Shown: one piece after another, positions 29,966-36,448 of the stretch
Position numbering within the stretch: the first letter of the stretch is position 1
Layout: the number at the start of each line of letters is the position of its first letter
From: Kiritimatiellia bacterium
Lineage (GTDB): Bacteria > Verrucomicrobiota > Kiritimatiellia > JAFGHX01
NCBI GenBank assembly: GCA_016929905.1
Contig: JAFGHX010000308.1
Span: forward strand, 1-51,719
Direction of reading: 5' to 3'
Length of the DNA: 51,719 bases
Position numbers and translations under genes: made by a program
Notes under the pieces: model-generated
What the model was told of the DNA's origin: nothing
What the model saw: the letters and a program-made list of their open reading frames with translations, nothing else
The model's database searches: none

Positions 29966-30242
29966 GCAGATTCACCACGGAGGCACTGAGCCACGCAGCC
30001 GCCTTCGCTCGGAAGCTACGGCGAGCCAGAGGGGATTCGACACGGAGGCAAGGGAGGAGCCGGAGGAGACCGAATCATCGACCGCTCCGATACCTCCTCG
30101 TCTACAAACGTTGCGGGAATCTGGGGCATTTGCCTTGTGCAATTCCTGAGCCTGCGGAAAACTGTCATTGGCAAATGCGCCAAATTCCCGCAACCTCGTT
30201 CTGCATCTCCTCCGTGGCTCAGTGCCTCCGTGGTGAATCTGC
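29966..30242. repeat. Large nested inverted repeat
   Basis: The outer arms are an exact 30-base inverted match (29966-29995 against 30213-30242; core CACCACGGAGGCACTGAG). The inner arms, 30110-30134 and 30168-30192, match at 23 of 25 positions (core TTGCGGGAAT / ATTCCCGC). The wording of the outer arms belongs to a family of dispersed repeats common in environmental bacterial genomes. Left of the inner arm there is an extra 114 bases, so the palindrome is asymmetric. It fills the gap between the giant CotH gene and sigma module 3 and has no supported coding content. Confidence 0.85.
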
Positions 30243-30412
30243 CTCCGCTCACGCCTATTTTCGGATTAGGGGCACACCCGAGCCCTTTACGCCCGGTCTT
30301 CCATACTGTATGTTGTGGTTTCCGGGGTGGAAGGACAGGCGGGTGGTTTTTTTCGATTTTGGGTGTCCAATTTCGGGGCCGCATGCCGAATAAGGTAGTG
30401 GAAGGCGGCGTC

Positions 30413-30934
30413 ATGACGAATCAGGAAGAATTTCTCACGCTTTTCCTGAAGCACCAGGCACACATCAAAGCGTTCATCTGTTCGTTGGTCCGGGATCACT
30501 ACGCGGCGGAGGATGTGGTTCAGGAAGTGGCGCTGGTCCTGTGGCGCAAGTTCGAGGAGTACGATGCCGCCCGCCCGTTCGGGGCCTGGGCGCGCGGCAT
30601 TGCGGTTCGGAAGATCATGCAGAGCGTGGCGAAACAGAGCGGGCGTTCGGTGGTGCTTTCGCCGGAGGCAATCGAGGCGATAAGCGAAGCGTACGACGCG
30701 GAGCGGCTGGATCCGCCGGCCGAGCAGGAAGCGCTGCGAACGTGCATGCAGAGGCTGCCGGAGAAGGCGCGCCGGCTTCTGGCGCTGCGTTACGAAGAGC
30801 GGCTGCGGCTGCGGGAGATTGCGGGTCGCGTGCAAAGCACACTGGACGCGGTGCACAAGGCTTTGTCGCGGCTGCGGGAGCGTCTGCAGAAATGCATAGA
30901 ACGGCAACTGGCCACGGGCCCGGGGAGTGTCTAG
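30413..30934 (+). CDS. ECF sigma factor of the Rhodopirellula/Verrucomicrobium type (module 3)
   Basis: 173 residues from ATG 30413, which has GGAAGG upstream; in-frame ATG 30383 would add ten residues. Region 2: DHYAAEDVVQEVALVLWRKF and FGAWARGIAVRKIMQ. Region 4: LPEKARRLLALRYEERL with LREIAGRVQ and HKALSRLRERLQKCI. Length and wording match the short sigma-70-like family described from Rhodopirellula and Verrucomicrobium. The next gene begins on the base after its TAG stop. It shares its 173-residue length with the module 4 sigma factor and is its closest relative in the window. Confidence 0.95.
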   Translation: MTNQEEFLTLFLKHQAHIKAFICSLVRDHYAAEDVVQEVALVLWRKFEEYDAARPFGAWARGIAVRKIMQSVAKQSGRSVVLSPEAIEAISEAYDAERLDPPAEQEALRTCMQRLPEKARRLLALRYEERLRLREIAGRVQSTLDAVHKALSRLRERLQKCIERQLATGPGSV

Positions 30935-32605
30935 ATGGCTGATCTGGACTATGCTCGGGAGCTGATCGAAAAGTACGTGGACGGACTGGCCACGGATTCG
31001 GAGGTTTCCGAACTGGATCGGCTTCTCGCGGTTGAGGAGGGTGTCGCACGTGCTTTCGTGCGGATCACCAAGTGCCAGAGCTACCTCGACGACTTTTTCC
31101 GGGGCGAATCGGAACGGGCGGCACTGCCCCACGACGCGGCGCATCCTCACAGGGCGCACCGGCACATGCCCGTGTCGATTCCATCGCAACCTCCGCAACG
31201 GCCTTCGGTCAACTGGAACCGGGGTATCACGGCAGCCGCAGCCGCCCTGCTGGTTGCGCTCGGCTTTCTGATCCACGAACACCTGCGTCATCTGCGGCCT
31301 GTCGCCGACGGGCCGCGTCAAGCCGCGGGCGCACCCGTAGCGATCGGAGTTGTCACGGCGGTGCGCGGGGAAGCCTATGTGCAAGCCGCCGGGGCGGGCC
31401 GGCGTGCGGTACGGCGGGGCGAGCCTCTGTTTGCGGGCGACACGCTCATCGCGACGGAGTCGGGCGACGGCGTCACGGCGTTGCTGGACAACAGCACGCT
31501 GCTGGAACTGCATCCCGCCGCCGCCGTTGTCGTCGGCGCCGGCCCAGCCGGGCCGGCGGCTGGGCCGGGCGGATGGAATCACTATGCGTTTGTTGAACGC
31601 GGGCTGGTCCGGGCCGCCATTGACCCGGGCGGGGGAAGGCAAGTCACGCTGGCGTCGCGGCACGCCGAAGTCATGGTGCTCGGCACGGAGTTCACGCTCA
31701 GCGTCACGGAAGAGAAGACCCGCGTACAGATGCGGCGGGGCGAGGTGCGGGTACGAAACACCCACACGGACGAAGCCGTCATCGTCCGCGAGGGATTCTA
31801 TGCGGTCTTGAGCCCGACGAGCACGGACCTCCGCAAAAAGGAATGGCGCGAGGAGTCCACGCCCGTGCAGGTCTCCCGGGTGCGGGAGGACTTGCAGGCC
31901 CTCTATCTGTTCGTTCAGGCCGGCGGGTTCACCGTGCAGGACGTGTCCGGAGTCGGCACGCCGCTGCACTTGCGCATCACCGACTGGAGCGCTGTGCGCT
32001 GGGTGGTGGGCGGCGGGCTGACTGTCATCAGGCCTACGACCGTCTCTACCCTCGTGCCGGCGGAGAAGATCATCAACGCCTGCCGCGCCTCCCAGGAGTT
32101 GACCGTCGAACTCTGGATCAGGCCGTCGGCATTCCCCACGGAACACCTCCCCCAGCGGATGCTCAGCCTGGAACGCAAAGTGGGCCCGGACAACGTCGCG
32201 TTGGGCATGTACTGGGACGAAGAAGATTTCGTCTGGTCGTACGTCGCATTGCGCAAGACGGCAGGGGCCGAAATGCTGCGTGTGCGGGGCTACTGCGTCG
32301 ACGAACTGACCCATCTGGTTTACACGCAGGATCGTGCGGGCCTGGCACGCTTTTATGTGAACGGTGGCTGCAAGACGACGAATGAGAGTAAACAGACCTG
32401 GAAGGTCGGTGACTTCTCGAAATGGGAGGACGGAACGCCGCTGATCCTGGCGAACGGCGCCGATGGGCGAAAACCCTGGCTGGGCGAATTTCAACTGGTC
32501 GCGCTCTACAGCCGGGCGCTGCGGTCTTCGGACGTGAGACGGAATTTCAAGGCCGGGATCCCGCGGCCCGAAACGGTCGTCCGCAGCATGAATCGGACTC
32601 GGTAG
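30935..32605 (+). CDS. FecR-LamG transmembrane protein, putative anti-sigma sensor (module 3)
   Basis: 556 residues, starting on the base after the sigma stop, with GGGGAG inside the sigma gene as ribosome binding site. N-terminal part (YARELIEKYVDGLATDSEV), membrane helix about 96-118 (AAAAALLVALGFLIHEHL), FecR domain about 132-292 (ASRHAEVMVLGTEFTLSV, where relatives have TPHAEV.VVGTRF), LamG domain about 319-542 (LYLFVQAGGFTVQDVSG). Cys383 lies in KIINAC. The FecR signature is slightly diverged. A short conserved ORF follows 64 bases downstream. Confidence 0.9.
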   Translation: MADLDYARELIEKYVDGLATDSEVSELDRLLAVEEGVARAFVRITKCQSYLDDFFRGESERAALPHDAAHPHRAHRHMPVSIPSQPPQRPSVNWNRGITAAAAALLVALGFLIHEHLRHLRPVADGPRQAAGAPVAIGVVTAVRGEAYVQAAGAGRRAVRRGEPLFAGDTLIATESGDGVTALLDNSTLLELHPAAAVVVGAGPAGPAAGPGGWNHYAFVERGLVRAAIDPGGGRQVTLASRHAEVMVLGTEFTLSVTEEKTRVQMRRGEVRVRNTHTDEAVIVREGFYAVLSPTSTDLRKKEWREESTPVQVSRVREDLQALYLFVQAGGFTVQDVSGVGTPLHLRITDWSAVRWVVGGGLTVIRPTTVSTLVPAEKIINACRASQELTVELWIRPSAFPTEHLPQRMLSLERKVGPDNVALGMYWDEEDFVWSYVALRKTAGAEMLRVRGYCVDELTHLVYTQDRAGLARFYVNGGCKTTNESKQTWKVGDFSKWEDGTPLILANGADGRKPWLGEFQLVALYSRALRSSDVRRNFKAGIPRPETVVRSMNRTR

Positions 32606-32621
32606 ACTCATAAGTCAAGAT

Positions 32622-32656
32622 GGCGCTGCGCGCCGGCAACCGGCTCGCGGCAGCGG
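32622..32656 (+). promoter_or_regulatory. Hairpin directly before the ribosome binding site of the first short ORF
   Basis: CGCTGC and GCAGCG form an outer stem and GCCGG-CAA-CCGGC an inner one. The AAAGGGG ribosome binding site begins right after. A comparable small palindrome (CTCCGCGCGGAG) precedes the homologous short ORF at 35445. It might end the sigma/FecR transcript partially or gate translation of the short ORF. Confidence 0.4.
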
Positions 32657-32669
32657 AAAGGGGACGGAG

Positions 32670-32843
32670 ATGCACGCGAACATCCGCCAGCAAGCAAGGG
32701 AACGGGGCGACAGGGGGCAAGCGCAGATTGCCGCCAAGACCATGCCGGAGATGACAAACCTGATCCTGCACGAGTTCAAGACGCTTCGACACAGGGAGCC
32801 CGTTATGCAGCCGGCTGTTGCCGGCGTCCGCAGTTCGCGTTGA
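32670..32843 (+). CDS. Short conserved ORF, member 1 of an unrecognised small-protein family
   Basis: 57 residues, with a good ribosome binding site (AAAGGGGACGGAG) before ATG 32670. The middle, TMPEMTNLILHEFKTLR, matches TMPQMTALILHEFRTLR in the 63-residue ORF at 35445, with the motif 23 or 24 residues from each start. In this stretch most DNA differences are at silent third positions (ACC/ACG, CCG/CCA, CTG/CTA, CAC/CAT, ACG/ACA, CTT/CTG), which argues for selection on the protein. Both ORFs directly follow a FecR-LamG gene. There is no signal peptide or membrane segment, and I do not recognise the family. Confidence 0.7.
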   Translation: MHANIRQQARERGDRGQAQIAAKTMPEMTNLILHEFKTLRHREPVMQPAVAGVRSSR

Positions 32844-33152
32844 TCAGGCACTGATTTCCACCTCCGGCACGGTACGCCAAGAATCCCATCCTTGCGGGGC
32901 CCACCCCACAGACACACGCGCCCGTGCGTCGCTGCCGGCGCCTTCCGGCGGCCGGGCCAGCCGGACGGAACAAGCACACACCTCTCCCCCCCCTCCCTCC
33001 GCCGGGAACCCTCAAGATGTTGTGCGGGCCGAGATGAAGGGGGCCGCTCATGCCAAGAGCCGAAATTCCGTTGCATTCGGGGCCTGATTCTTGTTTAGAT
33101 TCTGGGGTTTTTGGCCGTATATGGGACGAAGGGGCACGTGAAAGGCACGGCA
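32844..33152 (+). other. Intergenic region upstream of sigma module 4
   Basis: About 310 bases. Nothing recognisable was seen in the first 240; an ORF across 32818-33087 shows no ribosome binding site or family features. The last 60 bases hold the conserved GTTTAGAT-N16-GTATAT element listed separately. Confidence 0.5.
33093..33122 (+). promoter_or_regulatory. Conserved promoter element, copy 1 (before sigma module 4)
   Basis: GTTTAGAT, exactly 16 bases, then GTATAT. The same 14 fixed bases at the same spacing occur at 36282 and 43081. The start codon of the sigma gene is about 30 bases downstream of GTATAT, a fitting distance for a promoter. This is read as autoregulation of the sigma gene; that is an inference. 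Confidence 0.75.
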
Positions 33153-33674
33153 ATGGCTGAAAAGGCAGACTTTCTAAGGCTTTTCATTCCGCTGCAGGGC
33201 GACCTGCTCGCCTACATTCTGTCGATGGGCGTACGCCCTGAGGACGCGGACGATCTGCTGCAGGACTCGGCTACGGTGATGTTCACGAAAATCGGGCATT
33301 TCGAAGCCGGTACGAATTTCCGGGCGTGGGCCTTCAAGATCGTGCGCAACGAGATTCTCAGCTATTTCAGGAAGGGCGCCAAGCGCCCGCTGCGTTTGAG
33401 CGAGGAGGCCTTTGAGGACATCGAGTATCTCGCGGCCAACGAGACGGAAGTCCCCAGTGTCCGGCTCAAGGCCTTGACGGTCTGCCTGGAGAAGCTGCAG
33501 GAGCACGCGAAATCGATGGTCATGATGCGGTACCGCGACAACATGACGGTACAGGCCATTGCCCGGGTGCTGAGCCGGCCGGTGGACTCGATCTACACGA
33601 CAATGTCGCGGATACGGAAGTCGCTGCAGGAGTGCATCCTGCGTTTTGAACGGCTGGAAGGCAAGACGGCATGA
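33153..33674 (+). CDS. ECF sigma factor of the Rhodopirellula/Verrucomicrobium type (module 4)
   Basis: 173 residues from ATG 33153 (AAAGG upstream). GTG 33138 and TTG 33111 are in frame, but TTG 33111 lies inside the promoter element. Region 2: DADDLLQDSATVMFTKI and FRAWAFKIVRNEILSYFRK. Region 4: LQEHAKSMVMMRYRDNMTV with IARVLSRPVDSIYTTMSRI and RKSLQECI. The stop overlaps the next start as ATGA. The promoter element before this gene is also found before two enzyme genes downstream, which makes this sigma factor the leading candidate to read it. Confidence 0.95.
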   Translation: MAEKADFLRLFIPLQGDLLAYILSMGVRPEDADDLLQDSATVMFTKIGHFEAGTNFRAWAFKIVRNEILSYFRKGAKRPLRLSEEAFEDIEYLAANETEVPSVRLKALTVCLEKLQEHAKSMVMMRYRDNMTVQAIARVLSRPVDSIYTTMSRIRKSLQECILRFERLEGKTA

Positions 33675-35347
33675 GCGAGAGCGAGCATATCGCCGAACTG
33701 ATTCGCCGCCACATCGAGGGGCTGCTGACCGACTCGGAGCGCGAGGAACTGGAGCTGTATCTGGACCTCGACCGAGAGGCGCGACGGGCCTTTGTGCGCG
33801 AGATGAAGCTGCACGCCTCGCTTTCGATCTACCTGCGAAGCGTCGGGGCGCGGAAGGCAGCGAAGCCGGCGGCGACCTCCTCACACGCCATCGTCCCGCA
33901 CAGGAAGCGGCGTCTGGCGACAGCGCCGCGCGCGTTGCCGTTGCCGCGGCCGGCCGCGCCGCGCCAGCCGCGCCGGTTGAGTTGGTGGCCGGCGGCCATA
34001 GCGGCGGCGCTGCTGGTCGGGATCGGCTTCCTGGTCAACGCGCATTTCAGCGCGCTGCGTCCGATTCCCGGCGCGGAGGCGCCCGTGGCGCAGGCGCCGA
34101 CGCCCGGGCGGCAGCCCGCGGCATTCGTCCAGCGGATTTCGGGCCAGGTCTATGTGACGTCGGGACTGGACCAGAAACCGGCGGTGCCCGCACAGGAGCT
34201 GTACGCAGGCGACAAGATCATGACCGTGAGTGCGGACGCGGCCGCCACGATCGTGTTGGGCGCGACGGCACAACTGGAGCTGCGGGCCGGCTCGTCCTTG
34301 ACGGTAGGCGACTCGGCCGTTCCCGATTCGGCGACGGCGTGGCTTCGCAACAATCATGCCTTCATTCAGAGCGGCACAGTGCTGGCCGACGTCACGCGCG
34401 CGGCCGGCACACAGACGATTCTGACCACCCCGCATGCGGAAGTGGACGTGGTCGGAACCCGGTTCGCGCTGGAGGTGGCGACCGAATCCACGCGTGTGGA
34501 CATGCAGAGCGGCCGGGTCCAACTCCGCAACACGGCCACCGACGAGTCTTTGCCCCTGGACGAGGGGCACTACGCGCTGCTCAGCTCCTACCGAACGGTC
34601 GTCGTGGCGAAACCGTCCTTCGAACGGCCGCCGATGCGGCCCGAGCGCGTGCGCGAGGGGCTGCTGGCGCTGTATACCTTCCAGGAAGGCAAAGGGTTCA
34701 CCGTGCGCGACGTGTCGGGCAGGGGCGCCCCGTTGAACCTGCACGTCACGGACTGGAAGGCCGTGCGCTGGCTGCCGGAAGGCGGCCTCGCGGTCGAGCG
34801 GCCGGCAACGATCGCCTCACCCACGTCGGCGGGCAAGATCATCGACGCGTGCCGGCGGAACCGCGCGGTCACCGTCGAGCTGTGGATCACGCCCCGCTAT
34901 GTGCCCAAGAAGTGCATGATGCGCCATGTTCTCACGTTCAAGAACAAGCCGCACACCGCCAGTCTCACCCTCGGCATGCGGCACTGCCAACACAACCCGC
35001 AATGCACCTACGAAGCCGCCCGCCAAATGGCGAAGGCGAAGACGCTCAAGGCAAGGGATTTCCCGTTCGGGCAGATCACCCACGTGGTCTACACACAGGA
35101 CGCCGGCGGCGCCCAACGCCTCTACGTCAACGGCTGCGTGCGCGCACAACAATCGAATGAAGGGCTGGACTTCGCCAACTGGTCGTACGGTACCCCGCTG
35201 ACCCTCGCCAACGAAGTGGACGGGACCTCGCCGTGGCTGGGCGACTACCATCTTGTGGCTGTCTATGATCGCGCGCTGAAGTACCAGGAGGTGAAACAGA
35301 ACTACGAGGCGGGCGTCGTCAAACATGACGCCGTCGCCCGCCGCTGA
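33671..35347 (+). CDS. FecR-LamG transmembrane protein, putative anti-sigma sensor (module 4)
   Basis: 558 residues, translationally coupled to the sigma gene. N-terminus SEHIAELIRRHIEGLLTDSE, membrane helix about 105-125 (AAIAAALLVGIGFLVNA), FecR domain about 150-310 (TPHAEVDVVGTRFALEV), LamG domain about 330-543 (LLALYTFQEGKGFTVRDVSG). Cys394 in KIIDAC is the conserved cysteine. Unlike its paralogues, the LamG domain has several more cysteines (KKCMMRH, RHCQHNPQCTY, NGCVRA), which may form disulfides and point to a different ligand. The second short conserved ORF follows 97 bases downstream. Confidence 0.9.
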   Translation: MSESEHIAELIRRHIEGLLTDSEREELELYLDLDREARRAFVREMKLHASLSIYLRSVGARKAAKPAATSSHAIVPHRKRRLATAPRALPLPRPAAPRQPRRLSWWPAAIAAALLVGIGFLVNAHFSALRPIPGAEAPVAQAPTPGRQPAAFVQRISGQVYVTSGLDQKPAVPAQELYAGDKIMTVSADAAATIVLGATAQLELRAGSSLTVGDSAVPDSATAWLRNNHAFIQSGTVLADVTRAAGTQTILTTPHAEVDVVGTRFALEVATESTRVDMQSGRVQLRNTATDESLPLDEGHYALLSSYRTVVVAKPSFERPPMRPERVREGLLALYTFQEGKGFTVRDVSGRGAPLNLHVTDWKAVRWLPEGGLAVERPATIASPTSAGKIIDACRRNRAVTVELWITPRYVPKKCMMRHVLTFKNKPHTASLTLGMRHCQHNPQCTYEAARQMAKAKTLKARDFPFGQITHVVYTQDAGGAQRLYVNGCVRAQQSNEGLDFANWSYGTPLTLANEVDGTSPWLGDYHLVAVYDRALKYQEVKQNYEAGVVKHDAVARR

Positions 35348-35351
35348 CTCA

Positions 35352-35373
35352 CGCCGCGCGCGAAGGCGCGGCG
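35352..35373 (+). terminator. GC-rich hairpin after module 4
   Basis: CGCCGCGC and GCGCGGCG pair perfectly over 8 bp around GCGAAG, four bases after the stop codon. There is no T-tract after it, so it is a weak candidate for an intrinsic terminator and may only protect the 3' end of the messenger. Confidence 0.4.
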
Positions 35374-35444
35374 GCGGCTCTTAGATCAAACCGGAGCAGT
35401 TGACTCAAGAACCGCTCCGCGCGGAGGGGAAAGGGGGAAGCGAA

Positions 35445-35636
35445 ATGAAATGCCGGGCACACAGTCACGATTCCGGGTATTGGGCCGGCACGACGCAGAT
35501 GCGAACTGGCGACCACACGATGCCACAAATGACCGCACTGATCCTACATGAGTTCCGAACACTGAGACAGCGTGGCTTCGCCGCGCCGCCGATGTCGGCC
35601 GGACGCCGACCGCAGTGCGTCCTGCTCCGGGGTTAG
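35445..35636 (+). CDS. Short conserved ORF, member 2 of an unrecognised small-protein family
   Basis: 63 residues; ATG 35445 follows GGGGAAAGGGGGAAG. It contains TMPQMTALILHEFRTLR and then RxR, P and AGxR positions shared with the ORF at 32670 (19 of 31 aligned residues identical, no gaps). Outside this stretch the two proteins differ. An in-frame GTG/TTG-type start at 35400 would add 15 residues, but it lacks a ribosome binding site as good. It stands after the FecR-LamG gene of module 4, the same place as its homologue in module 3. Function unknown. Confidence 0.7.
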   Translation: MKCRAHSHDSGYWAGTTQMRTGDHTMPQMTALILHEFRTLRQRGFAAPPMSAGRRPQCVLLRG

Positions 35637-35695
35637 AGCCCTCTGGCGGGCAAGTCAACCCCGAGGCCGCGCTTGAAGGGGCGAGGGAGAAAGCG

Positions 35696-35866
35696 ATGAG
35701 GACGTGGGAACAGTTCCTTGTCTGGTTGGCCTGTGGCGTTCACGCTGCACTGCAGGCGATTCTTGACGACCCGCCGCTTCCCGCCACCTGCCTCGCCAGG
35801 CTGCAGCCGCAAAGACGAATTTCATTTGGAAGTCAATTGGGCCCACCTGGAGTTCAAAACAGATGA
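35696..35866 (+). CDS. Possible small hypothetical protein
   Basis: 56 residues from ATG 35696, preceded by GAGGGAGAAA. The first half is hydrophobic and helical in look (EQFLVWLACGVHAALQAIL); the second half is proline- and arginine-rich. No homologue was recognised here, and the reading frame could be chance in GC-rich DNA. It is listed because of the good ribosome binding site. Confidence 0.3.
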   Translation: MRTWEQFLVWLACGVHAALQAILDDPPLPATCLARLQPQRRISFGSQLGPPGVQNR

Positions 35867-36281
35867 AGCCACGACGGAGGCGACATCACTGCTTAGCCGG
35901 GGACACGCGGCAGACGACCCCCCGCCGTTTGTTGCCACTCCCAGGACCCGAGCAGACGGACGCGTAAGCGACCTTCTCTGGGTGGGCCCCTCCCTACACC
36001 GTCGGCACGCTTCGACAGACACCGAGAGCGGCTCACGCGTCCCCTCTCCGAGGCGGGATCGCATGCAGCCGCAGGTTGGCAACCGCACTCCCTCCCAACT
36101 TGCTCGAGAACTTACTCGAGAACTTGTCTCCATCTCCGGCCGGTAAACTGTTTCGAATCTTGCGAGGGCGCGCATTTCCCGCACCGCCCCGCAAGCAAAC
36201 CACTCCATATTGTATATGCGATATCGTTTTGGAAAGAATGGGGACAGGCGCGTGCGGGTGGCCCTTTTTCGGCAGAAAACC
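35867..36281 (+). other. Intergenic region before the beta-helix gene, with tandem CTCGAG/AACTTG repeats
   Basis: No convincing gene. At 36097-36126, AACTTG alternates with CTCGAG in a 12-base period (AACTTG-CTCGAG-AACTTA-CTCGAG-AACTTG), a possible operator. Near 36205-36217, CCATATTGTATATG resembles the -10 region before sigma module 3 (CCATACTGTATGTT). TTTTC-GGCA-GAAAA (36266-36279) is a small palindrome immediately before the promoter element at 36282. Confidence 0.45.
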
Positions 36282-36311
36282 GTTTAGATTTGGCGGATTC
36301 CCCGCGTATAT
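36282..36311 (+). promoter_or_regulatory. Conserved promoter element, copy 2 (before the GH28/GH49-like gene)
   Basis: GTTTAGAT, 16 bases, GTATAT; identical in fixed bases and spacing to the copies at 33093 and 43081. G-rich sequence follows, as at the other copies. The start codon is 137 bases further on, leaving room for the structured leader at 36362. Confidence 0.75.
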
Positions 36312-36361
36312 AGACGGGGGTAAGGGGGGGGGCAGTCGCGAGCTGCCATAGAAGCGGGTGT

Positions 36362-36436
36362 GTTAACTCGAGCCTCAGGGAAGAACCTGATAAGACCTTT
36401 GGGTCGCGCGGATGCGCGATCCGGGTTAAGTCAAGG
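36362..36436 (+). promoter_or_regulatory. Conserved structured leader, copy A
   Basis: P1: TTAACTC (36363-36369) with GGGTTAA (36423-36429). P2: TCAGG (36375-36379) with CCTGA (36386-36390). The linker has AAGACCTTT. P3: GGGTCGCGC (36401-36409) with GCGCGATCC (36414-36422), abutting P1. AAGTCAAGG then leads into the GGGGGAG ribosome binding site of the gene at 36449. Matching copies lie at 39431 and 43341. A cis-acting RNA is proposed; no known riboswitch class was recognised. Confidence 0.6.
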
Positions 36437-36448
36437 GGGAGATGAGCG

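Noticed and set aside
29910..30149. Short + strand frame inside the nested inverted repeat
   Set aside because: Its sequence is that of the palindromic repeat, and no family or ribosome binding site supports it.
32606..32620. TAAGTCAAG after module 3 as a fourth leader copy
   Set aside because: Only the 9-base 3' box is present; the P1 5' strand and both hairpins are missing, so chance or a relic is likelier.
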